A stretch of DNA of 64,000 nt from JBEVJC01 sp040510375 (GTDB lineage: Bacteria > Bacteroidota > Bacteroidia > Chitinophagales > Chitinophagaceae). A program made the position numbers and the translations under genes. Each line of letters starts with the position of its first letter. The first letter of the stretch is position 1. Positions 28,986-37,710 of this stretch are shown here, in pieces. Below the pieces are notes generated by a model. It did no database searches. It saw only the letters and a list, made by a program, of their open reading frames with translations, and was not told the origin of the DNA. Location of the stretch: positions 186,001 to 250,000 of the forward strand of contig JBEVJC010000012.1 in NCBI GenBank assembly GCA_040510375.1. Reading direction: 5' to 3'.

Positions 28986-30470
28986 ATGTATCAATACGAA
29001 CAATACGAGTTATTCCGGGATGTACAGATGCAGCAGGTGTTTCCGGATGGAAAGACATTTGTTGATTGCCGTCCAAGGGAGCCGTTGCCCAATCTGGAGG
29101 CGCTGTATCTCGCGCAAAAAAACAAGGAGGGTTTTTCGCTAACAGCATTTGTAAAAGAACATTTCCTGATCCCCGTTCCCACCCAGCAGGACTATGTTTT
29201 AAAGGAAGGGTCCGGTATACGCGAACATATCGAAGCGCTTTGGGATAAATTGATCAGGCCTGCAACCGGGGGTGGTGGCTCAAAGCTGGCATTGCCGTTT
29301 ACCTATGTGGTTCCTGGCGGACGTTTTGGGGAGATGTATTACTGGGATACCTATTTTACGATGCTTGGACTGCAGGTATCGGGAAAAAAAGAGGTGCTGG
29401 AGGGGATAGTTGATAATTTTTCGCAGCTCATAGATACGATCGGATATATACCGAATGGCACAAGGGATTATTTTATCGGCCGTTCGCAACCGCCCTATTA
29501 TTCATTGATGGTAAAATTGTTGTCGCAGGAACTTGGGAAAAATATACTGACAAGGTACCTGCCACAACTGGAGAAGGAATACCTGTTCTGGATGAAGGGT
29601 GTGAAAGAGCTTACACCAACAGAGTTTACATCGGGCCATGTGGTCCGGATGAAAGGCGGCGAACTGATGAACCGGTACTGGGACGAGAACGAAACACCGC
29701 GGCCGGAATCGTACCGGGAGGATGTGGAGCTGGCGGAGGATATGGAAGATGAACAACTCATGTACCGCGACCTGCGGGCCGGGGCTGAATCGGGCTGGGA
29801 CTTCAGCAGCCGCTGGTTCAGGGAGCCAATGGAATTTAATACCATTCATACTACTGAAATCATTCCGGTTGACCTGAATTGCCTGCTCTGGCATCTTGAA
29901 CAAACCATCTCTGAAGCGCATGTTCTTGCAGGTAATATTCCCGAAGGTGCAAGATATGAACTGCTGGGGCAGAACAGGAAAGCCGCCATCGACCGGTATT
30001 GCTGGGACGAGCTGAAGGGGTTTTATTTTGACTTTGATATATCAACCGGTTTGAACACCGGAAATTATACGGTGGCGGCGGCTACGCCATTATTTTTTAA
30101 GCTGTCGACCAATGAACAGGCAAAACTTACTTCGATGGTTTTGGAAGAACGTTTCCTGATGGTTGGGGGCCTGCGCACTACATTATATGAATCCGGCCAG
30201 CAGTGGGACGCACCCAATGGCTGGGCGCCGTTACACTGGATCGCTATCCGCGGATTGAATAATTATGGATTCAGCGAGTTGGCTTCCACCATTGCCGGAC
30301 GCTGGATCAGGCTGAATACAGAGGTCTTTGAACGGACAGGAAAACTGATGGAAAAATACAATGTGGTGGATGCATCGCTGGATGCGGGTGGTGGCGAATA
30401 TGAGGGCCAGGATGGCTTTGGCTGGACAAATGGAGTTTTGTTGAAACTGATGGAGGAGTATGGGCGGTGA
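28986..30470 (+). CDS. treF: Alpha,alpha-trehalase, GH37
   Basis: This 494-residue enzyme has both family signatures of GH37 trehalases: PGGRFGEMYYWDTY (about residue 110) and QWDAPNGWAPLHW (about 406). It also has the conserved SGWDFSSRW, RTTLYESGQQWD and ending GQDGFGWTNGVLL. It hydrolyses trehalose to two glucose molecules. No signal peptide is seen, so it should be cytosolic like TreF. It lies 15 nt after the MFS gene and closes the LacI-MFS-trehalase unit. The exported GH65 protein at 17438 might act on a related substrate outside the inner membrane. No catalytic residue appears to be missing. Confidence 0.95.
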   Translation: MYQYEQYELFRDVQMQQVFPDGKTFVDCRPREPLPNLEALYLAQKNKEGFSLTAFVKEHFLIPVPTQQDYVLKEGSGIREHIEALWDKLIRPATGGGGSKLALPFTYVVPGGRFGEMYYWDTYFTMLGLQVSGKKEVLEGIVDNFSQLIDTIGYIPNGTRDYFIGRSQPPYYSLMVKLLSQELGKNILTRYLPQLEKEYLFWMKGVKELTPTEFTSGHVVRMKGGELMNRYWDENETPRPESYREDVELAEDMEDEQLMYRDLRAGAESGWDFSSRWFREPMEFNTIHTTEIIPVDLNCLLWHLEQTISEAHVLAGNIPEGARYELLGQNRKAAIDRYCWDELKGFYFDFDISTGLNTGNYTVAAATPLFFKLSTNEQAKLTSMVLEERFLMVGGLRTTLYESGQQWDAPNGWAPLHWIAIRGLNNYGFSELASTIAGRWIRLNTEVFERTGKLMEKYNVVDASLDAGGGEYEGQDGFGWTNGVLLKLMEEYGR

Positions 30471-30626
30471 GGGGTTTCAAATACAGTAACCATTTCCGTG
30501 TACGGTTTTCAAGCCCAATTGTTGTCCTCTAAGCGGGGTGATTCAAACCTATTAAATATTCTGGTCAAAATATTTATTGTAAATCAACAGATTACAAGCC
30601 TCCCCTAAAAATTAGGACCCCAAAAA

Positions 30627-30659
30627 TTGCGTTTAGACGGCTTACTCTCCTTATCTTTG
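30627..30659 (+). promoter_or_regulatory. Candidate promoter of rplM-rpsI
   Basis: TATCTTTG at 30652-30659 matches the Bacteroidota -7 consensus exactly, and TTG at 30627-30629 is a plausible -33 element 22 nt upstream. The same TATCTTTGCAGC string stands ahead of pyrH. It lies in the 241-nt gap after the trehalase gene, which holds nothing else I can identify. Confidence 0.6.
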
Positions 30660-30711
30660 CAGCCCATTTAAAAACAGTCACCGGGATAGCGGTGGCGACA
30701 AAAAAAACAAA

Positions 30712-31155
30712 ATGAGCAAATTACATTTCACTACGAAACATGCGAACGAGGCTACCGTACAACGTACCTGGTATGTTGTTGATGGTACTAATCAAACCGT
30801 TGGACGTATGTGTGCCCGTATTGCTGCGATCCTTCGCGGTAAGAACAAGGCATACTATACTCCTCACGTTGACACAGGCGACTACATCATTGTTATCAAT
30901 GCAGAAAAGGTGGTGCTGACCGGCAACAAGATTGAACAGAAGATCTATGATCACTTCACCGGTTATCCTGGTGGACGTAAGGAAGAAACAGCCAGCAATC
31001 TCCAGAAACGCCGTCCCGAAGTACTGATCGAAAGAGCAGTAAAGGGGATGTTGCCAAAGAACAGGCTGGGTCGCAAGATGTACAAAAAATTATTCGTTTA
31101 CGCAGGTGCCGCGCATCCTCATACTGCCCAGCAACCTAAGGAACTGAAATTCTAA
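30712..31155 (+). CDS. rplM: 50S ribosomal protein L13
   Basis: The product is 147 residues, the normal L13 length. Family motifs are clear: WYVVDGTNQTVGRMCARIAAILRGK, DYIIVINAEKVVLTGNK, YPGGRK and GMLPKNRLGRKM, ending in HPHTAQQPKEL. L13 is an early assembly protein of the large subunit. It is followed by rpsI after 62 nt, the usual bacterial pair. Confidence 0.98.
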   Translation: MSKLHFTTKHANEATVQRTWYVVDGTNQTVGRMCARIAAILRGKNKAYYTPHVDTGDYIIVINAEKVVLTGNKIEQKIYDHFTGYPGGRKEETASNLQKRRPEVLIERAVKGMLPKNRLGRKMYKKLFVYAGAAHPHTAQQPKELKF

Positions 31156-31217
31156 TTAACGGTAACTAACAACGGGTGCGCCCGGTGTTTAAACTCAAAA
31201 ATTTCAAATTAGTATAA

Positions 31218-31607
31218 ATGGAAAAGCAAACAAACGGTGTTGGTCGTCGTAAAGAAGCCGTGACACGCGTTTTCGTTTCCAAAGGAGACGGAACCATCAC
31301 AGTGAACGACAAGGACTACAGAAAATACTTTTCATTGGTTTATCTGCAGAACCAGGTTGAACGTCCGTTCAAAACTGTTGAAGCAACCGGTAAATACAAT
31401 GTGAAGATCAACGCAACCGGTGGTGGGGTTAAAGGCCAGGCTGAAGCAGCCATGCTGGGTATCTCCCGTGTACTGGTTGAACTGAATCCTGAATACCGCC
31501 CAGCCCTCAAGGCAGCCGGCTTATTGAAAAGGGATCCACGTTCTGTTGAACGTAAGAAATTCGGTCACAAGAAAGCACGTCGCAGCTTCCAGTTCAGCAA
31601 ACGTTAA
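31218..31607 (+). CDS. rpsI: 30S ribosomal protein S9
   Basis: The product is 129 residues with the S9 core (GVGRRKEAVTRVFVSKGDGTITVND, GGGVKGQAEAAMLGISRVL) and the invariant C-terminal tail KKARRSFQFSKR, whose last Lys/Arg reach toward the P-site tRNA. The gene follows rplM and precedes rpsB by 72 nt, so a four-gene ribosomal and elongation-factor run is likely. Confidence 0.98.
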   Translation: MEKQTNGVGRRKEAVTRVFVSKGDGTITVNDKDYRKYFSLVYLQNQVERPFKTVEATGKYNVKINATGGGVKGQAEAAMLGISRVLVELNPEYRPALKAAGLLKRDPRSVERKKFGHKKARRSFQFSKR

Positions 31608-31679
31608 TTGGATACTGTTTCAAATTTTCAAAATATCATTTCGGGTACATCCCGGGATCACTCTTAATAAATCGTATAA

Positions 31680-32600
31680 ATGGAAAATAATACATCCTTA
31701 CAACAGCAGCTTCTGGAAGCAGGTGTTCACTTCGGTCACCTGAAGAAGAAGTGGAATCCCAAGATGTTGCCTTACATCTTTGCTGAGAAGAAAGGTATCC
31801 ACATCATCGATCTCAACAAGACTGTGGAATGTCTGCAGGAAACTGCGGCTGCTATGAAGCAGATCGCACGCAGCGGAAAGAAGATCCTTTTCGTTGGTAC
31901 CAAGAAGCAGGCTAAGGATATCGTTAACGAATCTGCCAAACGCGTTAACATGCCATATGTTACCGAGCGTTGGTTAGGTGGAATGCTTACCAACTTCAAC
32001 ACCGTTCGTAAGAGCGTGAAGAAGATGCAGAGCATTGAAAAAATGCTGGGTGACGGATCATTCGACAGCATTACCAAAAAAGAACGTCTGACATTGAGCC
32101 GCGACCGCGACAAGATGGATAAAGTACTTGGTGGTATCGCCCAATTGGGTCGTGTACCTGCTGCTTTATTCCTGGTGGATATCGGTCACGAGCATATTGC
32201 ACTGGCTGAAGCAAAACGCCTGGGCATTTCTACTTTCGGTGTGGTTGATACCAACAGCGATCCGAACAAGGTTGATTTTGCAATCCCTGCAAATGACGAC
32301 GCTACCAAATCAATCGCCATCATTGTTAACTACCTGACTGCAGCAATTGCTGAAGGTCTGGCAGAAAGACAAGCAGCGAAAGAAGAAGATACAGATGAAA
32401 CTGCTGATGATGATAACTCAAAGAGAGCAGCACGTCTCGAAGCTGAAGCGCAGGCTGAAGGCGGACGTGGTGGTCGTGGACGCGGTCCCGGCGGTCCTGG
32501 TGGTCCAGGCGCAGGTGGTCCTGGTGGTCCTCGTCGGCGCTCGGCTGGTGGTCCCGGTGGTGGAGCCAATCGCGGCGGTGGCGGCGGCGGCAGGAGATAA
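31680..32600 (+). CDS. rpsB: 30S ribosomal protein S2 with Gly/Arg-rich tail
   Basis: Residues 1-230 are a standard S2 (LLEAGVHFGHLKKKWNPKM, VTERWLGGMLTNFNTVRKS, PAALFLVDIGHEHIALAEAKRLGI). The protein continues to 306 residues with a tail not present in the Escherichia coli protein. The tail has an acidic stretch at about 235-246, then from about 261 a run of Gly, Arg and Pro that ends in Gly and Arg residues (GGGGRR). The reading frame is uninterrupted and base use fits the neighbours until the Gly codons dominate. The tail should be disordered and RNA-binding in character. tsf follows after 102 nt, the usual order. Confidence 0.97.
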   Translation: MENNTSLQQQLLEAGVHFGHLKKKWNPKMLPYIFAEKKGIHIIDLNKTVECLQETAAAMKQIARSGKKILFVGTKKQAKDIVNESAKRVNMPYVTERWLGGMLTNFNTVRKSVKKMQSIEKMLGDGSFDSITKKERLTLSRDRDKMDKVLGGIAQLGRVPAALFLVDIGHEHIALAEAKRLGISTFGVVDTNSDPNKVDFAIPANDDATKSIAIIVNYLTAAIAEGLAERQAAKEEDTDETADDDNSKRAARLEAEAQAEGGRGGRGRGPGGPGGPGAGGPGGPRRRSAGGPGGGANRGGGGGGRR

Positions 32601-32702
32601 TTATTTCTTAACCGGCTTGCGGGACACGGGGTTGTAAAACCACCGGCCTGATGGCTGTTAAGTAACTGCAGGTCTTAATTTTTAATTTCAAAATCTTGGA
32701 AT

Positions 32703-33539
32703 ATGAGCACCGTAACTATCAGTGCACAGGATATTAATAAACTCCGCCAGGCTACTGGTGCGGGTATGCTGGATTGCCGCAAGGCTCTCACAGAAACTAA
32801 TGGTGATTTCGAAGCGGCTATCGACTGGTTGCGTAAGCATGGCCAGAAAGTAGCGGCAAAGAGAAGCGACCGTGAAGCAAAGGAAGGAGTGGTTATTGCA
32901 AAAACAACAACTGATAAAAAATCAGGTGTGATTGTTTGCGTGAGCTGCGAAACTGACTTCGTTTCAAACAATGCTGATTTCATATCACTGGTCCAGAGTA
33001 TCGCGGATGTTGCGATCGCTGAAAAGATCACCACTATCGAAGCCCTGAACAATGCCGTGATTAACGGTTCTAAAGTATCAGACCTTATCAACGACAAACT
33101 TGCCGCAATTGGTGAGAAGATCGGTATCACCCGTTTTGAAACAGTTAGCGCACCGTATGTGGCTTCCTATATTCACGGTGCCAACCGTATCGGTGTTCTT
33201 GTTGGATTAAGTGCTGATTCTGCAGAAGTAGGTAAGGATATTGCCATGCAGATTGCGGCCCTCAACCCGGTTGCGGTTGATGCTTCCAGCGTTCCTGCTG
33301 ATGTTGTTGCCCGTGAAAAGGCCATCATCGTAGACGTAATGAAGGAAGATCCCAAAATGGCAGGCAAACCTGAAGACATGATCTCTAAAATCGCCGAAGG
33401 CAAACTGGGTGCGTTCTTTAAGGAACAAACACTCACTGCACAGGCCTTTGTAAAAGATCCGGCTAAAACTGTTGCTGACTATCTGAAAGAATCAGGTAAT
33501 ATCACCGTAACAGAATTCAAACGTGTAGCTGTAGGTTAA
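32703..33539 (+). CDS. tsf: Elongation factor Ts
   Basis: The product is 278 residues, the usual length. The N-terminal UBA-like domain carries TGAGMLDCRKALTETNGDFEAAIDWLRKHG. The core has the family's CETDFVSNN and the HGANRIGVLVGL strand region. EF-Ts exchanges GDP for GTP on EF-Tu. It ends the ribosomal run and is closed by a clear terminator 24 nt later. Confidence 0.98.
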   Translation: MSTVTISAQDINKLRQATGAGMLDCRKALTETNGDFEAAIDWLRKHGQKVAAKRSDREAKEGVVIAKTTTDKKSGVIVCVSCETDFVSNNADFISLVQSIADVAIAEKITTIEALNNAVINGSKVSDLINDKLAAIGEKIGITRFETVSAPYVASYIHGANRIGVLVGLSADSAEVGKDIAMQIAALNPVAVDASSVPADVVAREKAIIVDVMKEDPKMAGKPEDMISKIAEGKLGAFFKEQTLTAQAFVKDPAKTVADYLKESGNITVTEFKRVAVG

Positions 33540-33562
33540 TAACCTTCAATTATATTAAAAAG

Positions 33563-33589
33563 AATCCCGCCTGATGCGGGATTTTTTTT
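33563..33589 (+). terminator. Rho-independent terminator after tsf
   Basis: AATCCCGC (33563-33570) and GCGGGATT (33576-33583) form a perfect 8-bp stem around a 5-nt loop, followed by an unbroken T-run to 33589. It closes the rpsB-tsf unit. Confidence 0.93.
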
Positions 33590-33674
33590 GCCCTGCTGTG
33601 AAGGATCAAACATATATATACCATTAGCTACCATAACATATAGAAAATATTTATGAGGAGTAGTACGAAGTCAG

Positions 33675-33800
33675 ATACTCATCATCAACCTTTCGAGCTG
33701 ATTGAAACCGTCGGCCTGGTACTCATCAGCAAATATTCATGCTGATTGAAGTATCGTCCCTGATACCCATCAGCAACCCTCACACTGATTGTGGGTATAA
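33675..33800 (+). repeat. Three tandem 44-nt hairpin-forming repeats before pyrH
   Basis: Units at 33675-33718, 33719-33762 and 33763 to about 33800 follow each other with an exact 44-nt period. Each has the pattern ATCAGC (or TCATC) near its start and CTGATTG about 20 nt later, so each can fold on itself. In the third unit ATACCCA pairs with TGGGTAT as well. The third unit has diverged at its end. The array lies between the tsf terminator and the pyrH -7 element. It is not CRISPR, since the unit has no separate spacer. It might be a protein-binding array or a transcribed structured element. Confidence 0.75.
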
Positions 33801-33828
33801 TTCATCTTTTTACCGCGGGTTGATTCCC

Positions 33829-33836
33829 TATCTTTG
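33829..33836 (+). promoter_or_regulatory. Candidate -7 element of pyrH
   Basis: TATCTTTG matches the Bacteroidota -7 consensus and lies 20 nt before the pyrH ATG. The following GCAGC is shared with the rplM promoter. No clear -33 TTTG is seen at the expected distance, so an activator acting from the upstream repeats is possible. Confidence 0.6.
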
Positions 33837-33856
33837 CAGCGCAAAAAAAATACTTC

Positions 33857-34570
33857 ATGCTGCCCAAATACAAACGTATTCTGCTGAAATTGTCCGGTGA
33901 GGCCCTGATGGGTGATAAAAGTTTTGGTTTTGACACTTCCGTTATTGCCCAGTACGCCATGGATATCAAATCTATCACCGATCTGGGTGTACAGGTTGCC
34001 ATTGTTATCGGTGGCGGTAATATTTATCGCGGTATGAATGAAGCGGAAACCGGCATTGAGCGGGCACATGGCGATTACATGGGAATGCTTGCTACCGTAA
34101 TCAACGGTATGGCTTTGCAGGCCGGCCTGGAGCGCATCGGCGTTTATACCCGCCTTCAGAGCGCTATCAAGATGGAACAGATAGCTGAACCCTATATCCG
34201 CCGCAGGGCGATCCGTCACGTTGAGAAGGGCCGTGTGGTCATCTTTGGTGCGGGTACGGGTAATCCTTATTTTACTACTGACACAGCAGGCTCACTTCGG
34301 GCAATCGAAATCAGCGCAGATGTGATCCTCAAGGGCACACGTGTTGACGGTATCTACACTGCCGATCCAGAAAAAGATCCGACTGCAACAAAATACAGCA
34401 CACTCACTTTCCAGGAATGCCTTTCGCAGAACCTGCGGGTTATGGACATGACAGCCTTTACCCTTTGTATGGAAAACAACCTGCCCATCATTGTATTCAA
34501 CATGAATGGCGAGGGCAATCTCCGCCGCGTGGTGACGGGCGAGAAGGTGGGTACCCTGGTTACGGGTTAA
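33857..34570 (+). CDS. pyrH: UMP kinase
   Basis: The 237-residue product shows the bacterial UMP kinase pattern of the amino-acid-kinase fold: YKRILLKLSGEALMG at the start, VAIVIGGGNIYRG, DYMGMLATVINGMALQ, and GTGNPYFTTDTAGSLRAIEI. The ending has DMTAFTLCMENNLPIIVFNMNGEGNL. It makes UDP from UMP and ATP. In many genomes pyrH follows tsf in one unit. Here a terminator and a repeat array separate them, so pyrH has its own control. Confidence 0.98.
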   Translation: MLPKYKRILLKLSGEALMGDKSFGFDTSVIAQYAMDIKSITDLGVQVAIVIGGGNIYRGMNEAETGIERAHGDYMGMLATVINGMALQAGLERIGVYTRLQSAIKMEQIAEPYIRRRAIRHVEKGRVVIFGAGTGNPYFTTDTAGSLRAIEISADVILKGTRVDGIYTADPEKDPTATKYSTLTFQECLSQNLRVMDMTAFTLCMENNLPIIVFNMNGEGNLRRVVTGEKVGTLVTG

Positions 34571-34590
34571 CACCGGTCATCGGGCTATTC

Positions 34591-35691
34591 TCAGTGTTTA
34601 TATCCGGGCTGTAGATACATCGTGATTGAACTGAACGGAAGGAAGATATTTATTTCCCCGAAAGCGTAGGCTGCAATCTCATATGGCGTAAATCCAAAGC
34701 CAATGCCCGTACCAGTCAGGTAGAAGTTTTCATTGTGTTTGATAAAATTTTCAAATAAACCGGCCCCGGTCAATGATGCCCTGGCACCCAGTTTCCTGTC
34801 CTTCCTGAACTGATCCTCCAGCAGTTTATCAAGTTTGCAGATGCCGGCCGGAGTCAGCACATCGGAGAGTTTCACTGTTTTTTTGTTCTTCAGGTCGGCA
34901 ACCACGTAAAGGGTGCCGTAATTACCATGGGCGCCTCCTGTATAGCTGTATACGAAGTGGGCCAGGGAGAGGAGCCTGTCCGACTGATACATTATCTGAA
35001 GGGTGGATGTTTCGGTCAGGCCATAGGCAAATCCTGATTGTACGATCTCGCTGTCGGGTGTATTCCGGTAATCGTCCAGATAATTTTTTATAAATGCATT
35101 ACGTGAACCGGTAAAAAGTACCGACAGGTCCTTGTTGGTATTAACGCTGTCAAACTGTTGCCGGATAAGGGTGCACAGGAACTCCTTGTTGGGGTTGTCA
35201 TCTCCCGGCCAGACCGAACTTATATCAAACACGGCCTCTGGTGATTCCTGCAGCGAACGACGGAGTTTAACGGTACTGTCGGACCTGACGATCACAAAAC
35301 TACTGGCGGCATCAGTTACCTGCGTAAGGCTTACAACAAGGCCCGGAGCGCCTTTGGATTTTTTCCAGGTGCCGGTGATGGCATTGTTGCCTATCCGGAG
35401 ATCCAGGGCCTGTTCCTGGTCGGGCGAAGGCGGATAGATACCGCCTAAGCTGATAGTCCTGACCCCATTCTTTTCACCCGCAGATGTACCGGTCAGGTAG
35501 ACCGGTAACTGGTCTTTATCAGAATAATAGTACCCGCTGTAATTGCTGCCGGATAACTGCAGGTGCAGTGAAACAGGGGCGGAGCCGGTCTTTCCGGTGA
35601 ATTGTTTGTACCAGCCATTGGTTTGCGAAAACCCTAACACGCTACAACACAAGGCAATTGCTGTAAAAACAGGAGTAATCTGCTTTTTCAT
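34591..35691 (-). CDS. Exported DUF3298-type protein
   Basis: This 366-residue protein has a signal peptide (AIALCCSVLGFSQ). The first half contains short beta-repeat sequence (LQLSGSNYSGYYYSDKDQLPVYLTG, LRIGNNAITGTWKK). The second half resembles the DUF3298/RsiV fold: SYTGGAHGNYGTLYVVADLKNKKTVKLSDVL, and a C-terminal FGFTPYEIAAYAFGEINIFLPFSSI. RsiV relatives bind lysozyme and others are peptidoglycan-associated, but no role can be assigned. The ATG at 35691 is chosen because it starts the signal peptide. It converges with pyrH and is followed divergently by a coiled-coil gene. Confidence 0.75.
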   Translation of the reverse strand: MKKQITPVFTAIALCCSVLGFSQTNGWYKQFTGKTGSAPVSLHLQLSGSNYSGYYYSDKDQLPVYLTGTSAGEKNGVRTISLGGIYPPSPDQEQALDLRIGNNAITGTWKKSKGAPGLVVSLTQVTDAASSFVIVRSDSTVKLRRSLQESPEAVFDISSVWPGDDNPNKEFLCTLIRQQFDSVNTNKDLSVLFTGSRNAFIKNYLDDYRNTPDSEIVQSGFAYGLTETSTLQIMYQSDRLLSLAHFVYSYTGGAHGNYGTLYVVADLKNKKTVKLSDVLTPAGICKLDKLLEDQFRKDRKLGARASLTGAGLFENFIKHNENFYLTGTGIGFGFTPYEIAAYAFGEINIFLPFSSITMYLQPGYKH

Positions 35692-35804
35692 GGCTCGGGT
35701 GCTTTTACTTTTAAATATAAGCAATTATATTGCGGTATCTTTCCGATCCCCCCTGAAAAGCCCCGACCGTTCCGCCACTAAAATCGAGACTTTAATTAAC
35801 TGTT

Positions 35805-36914
35805 ATGACCGAAACCCTGACTCTATCGATCCTGGAGATCGTACTGCTTCTTTTTGGAGCTATAATACTCGGCGTCACTTTCCATTTTTTTATTGCAAGC
35901 CGCCGGAACCTCAATGCACAGGCCAGGGATCTCAAACTGCGTAATAAACAACGCGATGAATGGAAAGTCCGTTACTTCAACGATATTGAAAAGAAGGATA
36001 AAGAAATCAATACCATCCGCGAGCAGTTAAAGGAAGCGCAGGAGAATACAGAGATCTATACCAATGAAGCCTCAGAGGTAAGAAACAATTACAAACAACT
36101 GAAGCTTGAACTGCAGCACCTGCAACAAAACGGCCAGGCCAACCAGGCCGATCTTCATATGATTGACCACCTGCGTAATGAAAACCTCCGTTTGAAAGAG
36201 GAACTGGAATTATCACAGCAGCAGCAACCTTCAGTTATAAGAAATGATAAAACAGATTACCTGGAGCAATTGCGTATTGCGCAGAAAAGCCTGATGGAAC
36301 ACAACCAGAAGATCAATGCACTGCTGGGTAATATTGATGTGATCAAGGAAAAAGAGGAGAAGGAACGGGAGATCCTGCATGATAAGGAAGTGCTGGAGGC
36401 CGAGGTGGGACAGATGCGGGAAGTGCTCACCGAAAAGGAAAAAGAGATCACCAGCATCAGGCAGAAAGAAAAACTTACAGTTGAAATGACTTCAATGCTG
36501 GATAATGCGTACCATGATTTCCAGGCACTGCAGGGAAAGATCAGCAAACTCGAACAACAACTTAGTTCATCCAAACAGATGAACATGGAGTTTGATGACC
36601 TCCGCGAAGAACATATGAATACTGTAGGAGAACTGGAAAATTTGCGGAAGAAAAATAACCTGATGGTTAGTAATAACCAGCAACTGCAGGAACAATTAAA
36701 TGAGACGGACCAGAAATTACGTGAAGCAAATTTCCAGCGTCAGCAACTACAAAAAAGGGTGGCCTATCTGGAAGAACTGAACAATGACCTGCAGGTGGTA
36801 TCCGATGCCAATAAAAAACTGGAGACCCAACTCCGTAAAATTGGCGAGCTGGAAAGCGCGCTGAACGTGGTTTCTGAAGAACGTGACCAGCTGGCCCAAC
36901 GAGCAGGCCGTTAA
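35805..36914 (+). CDS. Membrane-anchored coiled-coil protein
   Basis: The 369-residue protein has a single N-terminal membrane segment (LSILEIVLLLFGAIILGVTFHFF). The remainder, to about residue 365, is a nearly continuous coiled coil rich in Glu, Gln, Lys and Leu heptads. I do not recognise a specific family. Similar proteins are found in Bacteroidota as envelope or cell-shape scaffolds, without a known role. pdxH begins 85 nt downstream but has its own candidate promoter. Confidence 0.75.
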   Translation: MTETLTLSILEIVLLLFGAIILGVTFHFFIASRRNLNAQARDLKLRNKQRDEWKVRYFNDIEKKDKEINTIREQLKEAQENTEIYTNEASEVRNNYKQLKLELQHLQQNGQANQADLHMIDHLRNENLRLKEELELSQQQQPSVIRNDKTDYLEQLRIAQKSLMEHNQKINALLGNIDVIKEKEEKEREILHDKEVLEAEVGQMREVLTEKEKEITSIRQKEKLTVEMTSMLDNAYHDFQALQGKISKLEQQLSSSKQMNMEFDDLREEHMNTVGELENLRKKNNLMVSNNQQLQEQLNETDQKLREANFQRQQLQKRVAYLEELNNDLQVVSDANKKLETQLRKIGELESALNVVSEERDQLAQRAGR

Positions 36915-36953
36915 ATACGGCGTTGTTGAAGGAATGGTTACACGGGTTTCATT

Positions 36954-36961
36954 TAACTTGC
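36954..36961 (+). promoter_or_regulatory. Candidate -7 element of pdxH
   Basis: TAACTTGC at 36954-36961 is a variant of the Bacteroidota -7 element and lies 38 nt before the pdxH start. The same TAACTTGC precedes the LOG-family gene at 39686. A -33 element is not obvious. Confidence 0.4.
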
Positions 36962-36999
36962 AGGTGGAAATGAACCGGTGTTGATTTAAATCCTGAAAC

Positions 37000-37644
37000 A
37001 TGTTACACGATATAGCGGGAATCCGCCAAACCTATGCCAGCCGTTCTTTATCGGAGGCTGACATCACTCCCGATCCCGTCAGCCAGTTTGCAAAATGGTG
37101 GAAAGAAGCAGTTGACTCAGAGGTTCCGGAAGTAAATGCAATGACCCTAGCCACCGCGTCGAACGATGGTGTTCCTGCTGCAAGGATTGTATTACTAAAA
37201 GGATTCAGTGCTGATGGTTTTGTGTTCTACACCAATTACGAAAGTTATAAGGGAATACAACTGGAAGAGAACCCGAAGGCCTGTCTGGTTTTTTTCTGGA
37301 AGGAACTTGAACGCCAGGTCCGGATTACGGGTATTGTACAACGAACATCACCGGAAGACAGCGAAGAATATTTCCATTCAAGACCAAGAGGCAGCCAGGC
37401 AGGTGCCGCAGTTTCTCCCCAAAGCCGGATAATTGAAAGCCGTGAATGGCTTGAATCAGCCTATAACAGGTTTGAACAGGCTAATGCAGACCGGGAAATT
37501 TTAAAACCGGATTACTGGGGCGGATACCGGGTGGTACCGGTGGTTGTTGAATTCTGGCAGGGAAGACCATCCAGGCTGCACGACAGGATCCAGTATTCGA
37601 TGCAGGAAGATGGAAACTGGGTAACGGCGCGTCTTGCGCCCTGA
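37000..37644 (+). CDS. pdxH: Pyridoxamine 5'-phosphate oxidase
   Basis: The 214-residue product has the full PdxH pattern: VNAMTLATASNDGVPAARIVLLKGF, FVFYTNYESYKG, ACLVFFWKELERQVRITG, SRPRGSQAGAAVSPQS, and the C-terminal dimerisation region ending FWQGRPSRLHDRIQY. It oxidises pyridoxine or pyridoxamine phosphate to pyridoxal phosphate using FMN. Length is normal. Confidence 0.97.
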   Translation: MLHDIAGIRQTYASRSLSEADITPDPVSQFAKWWKEAVDSEVPEVNAMTLATASNDGVPAARIVLLKGFSADGFVFYTNYESYKGIQLEENPKACLVFFWKELERQVRITGIVQRTSPEDSEEYFHSRPRGSQAGAAVSPQSRIIESREWLESAYNRFEQANADREILKPDYWGGYRVVPVVVEFWQGRPSRLHDRIQYSMQEDGNWVTARLAP

Positions 37645-37668
37645 TTGAAAGAGCAGGTATTAAAATAA

Positions 37669-37702
37669 TAAGAGGTCATACCAAACCTGACATAACCTCT
37701 TA
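37669..37702. terminator. Possible hairpin terminator between pdxH and THX genes
   Basis: TAAGAGGT (37669-37676) pairs with ACCTCTTA (37695-37702) around an 18-nt loop, between two convergent genes. The stem is short and no good T-run follows, so the call is weak. Confidence 0.4.
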
Positions 37703-37710
37703 CACTGTTC

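Noticed and set aside
30471..30711. tRNA-like sequence or attachment site near GATTCAAACC
   Set aside because: No cloverleaf could be formed by eye and there is no integrase or duplicated end nearby.
32330..32569. 79-codon Pro-rich frame antisense to the rpsB tail
   Set aside because: It is the mirror of the Gly-rich codons in the S2 tail and has no independent support.
33675..33800. CRISPR array
   Set aside because: The units are contiguous 44-mers with no separate variable spacers, there are only three, and no cas gene is present.
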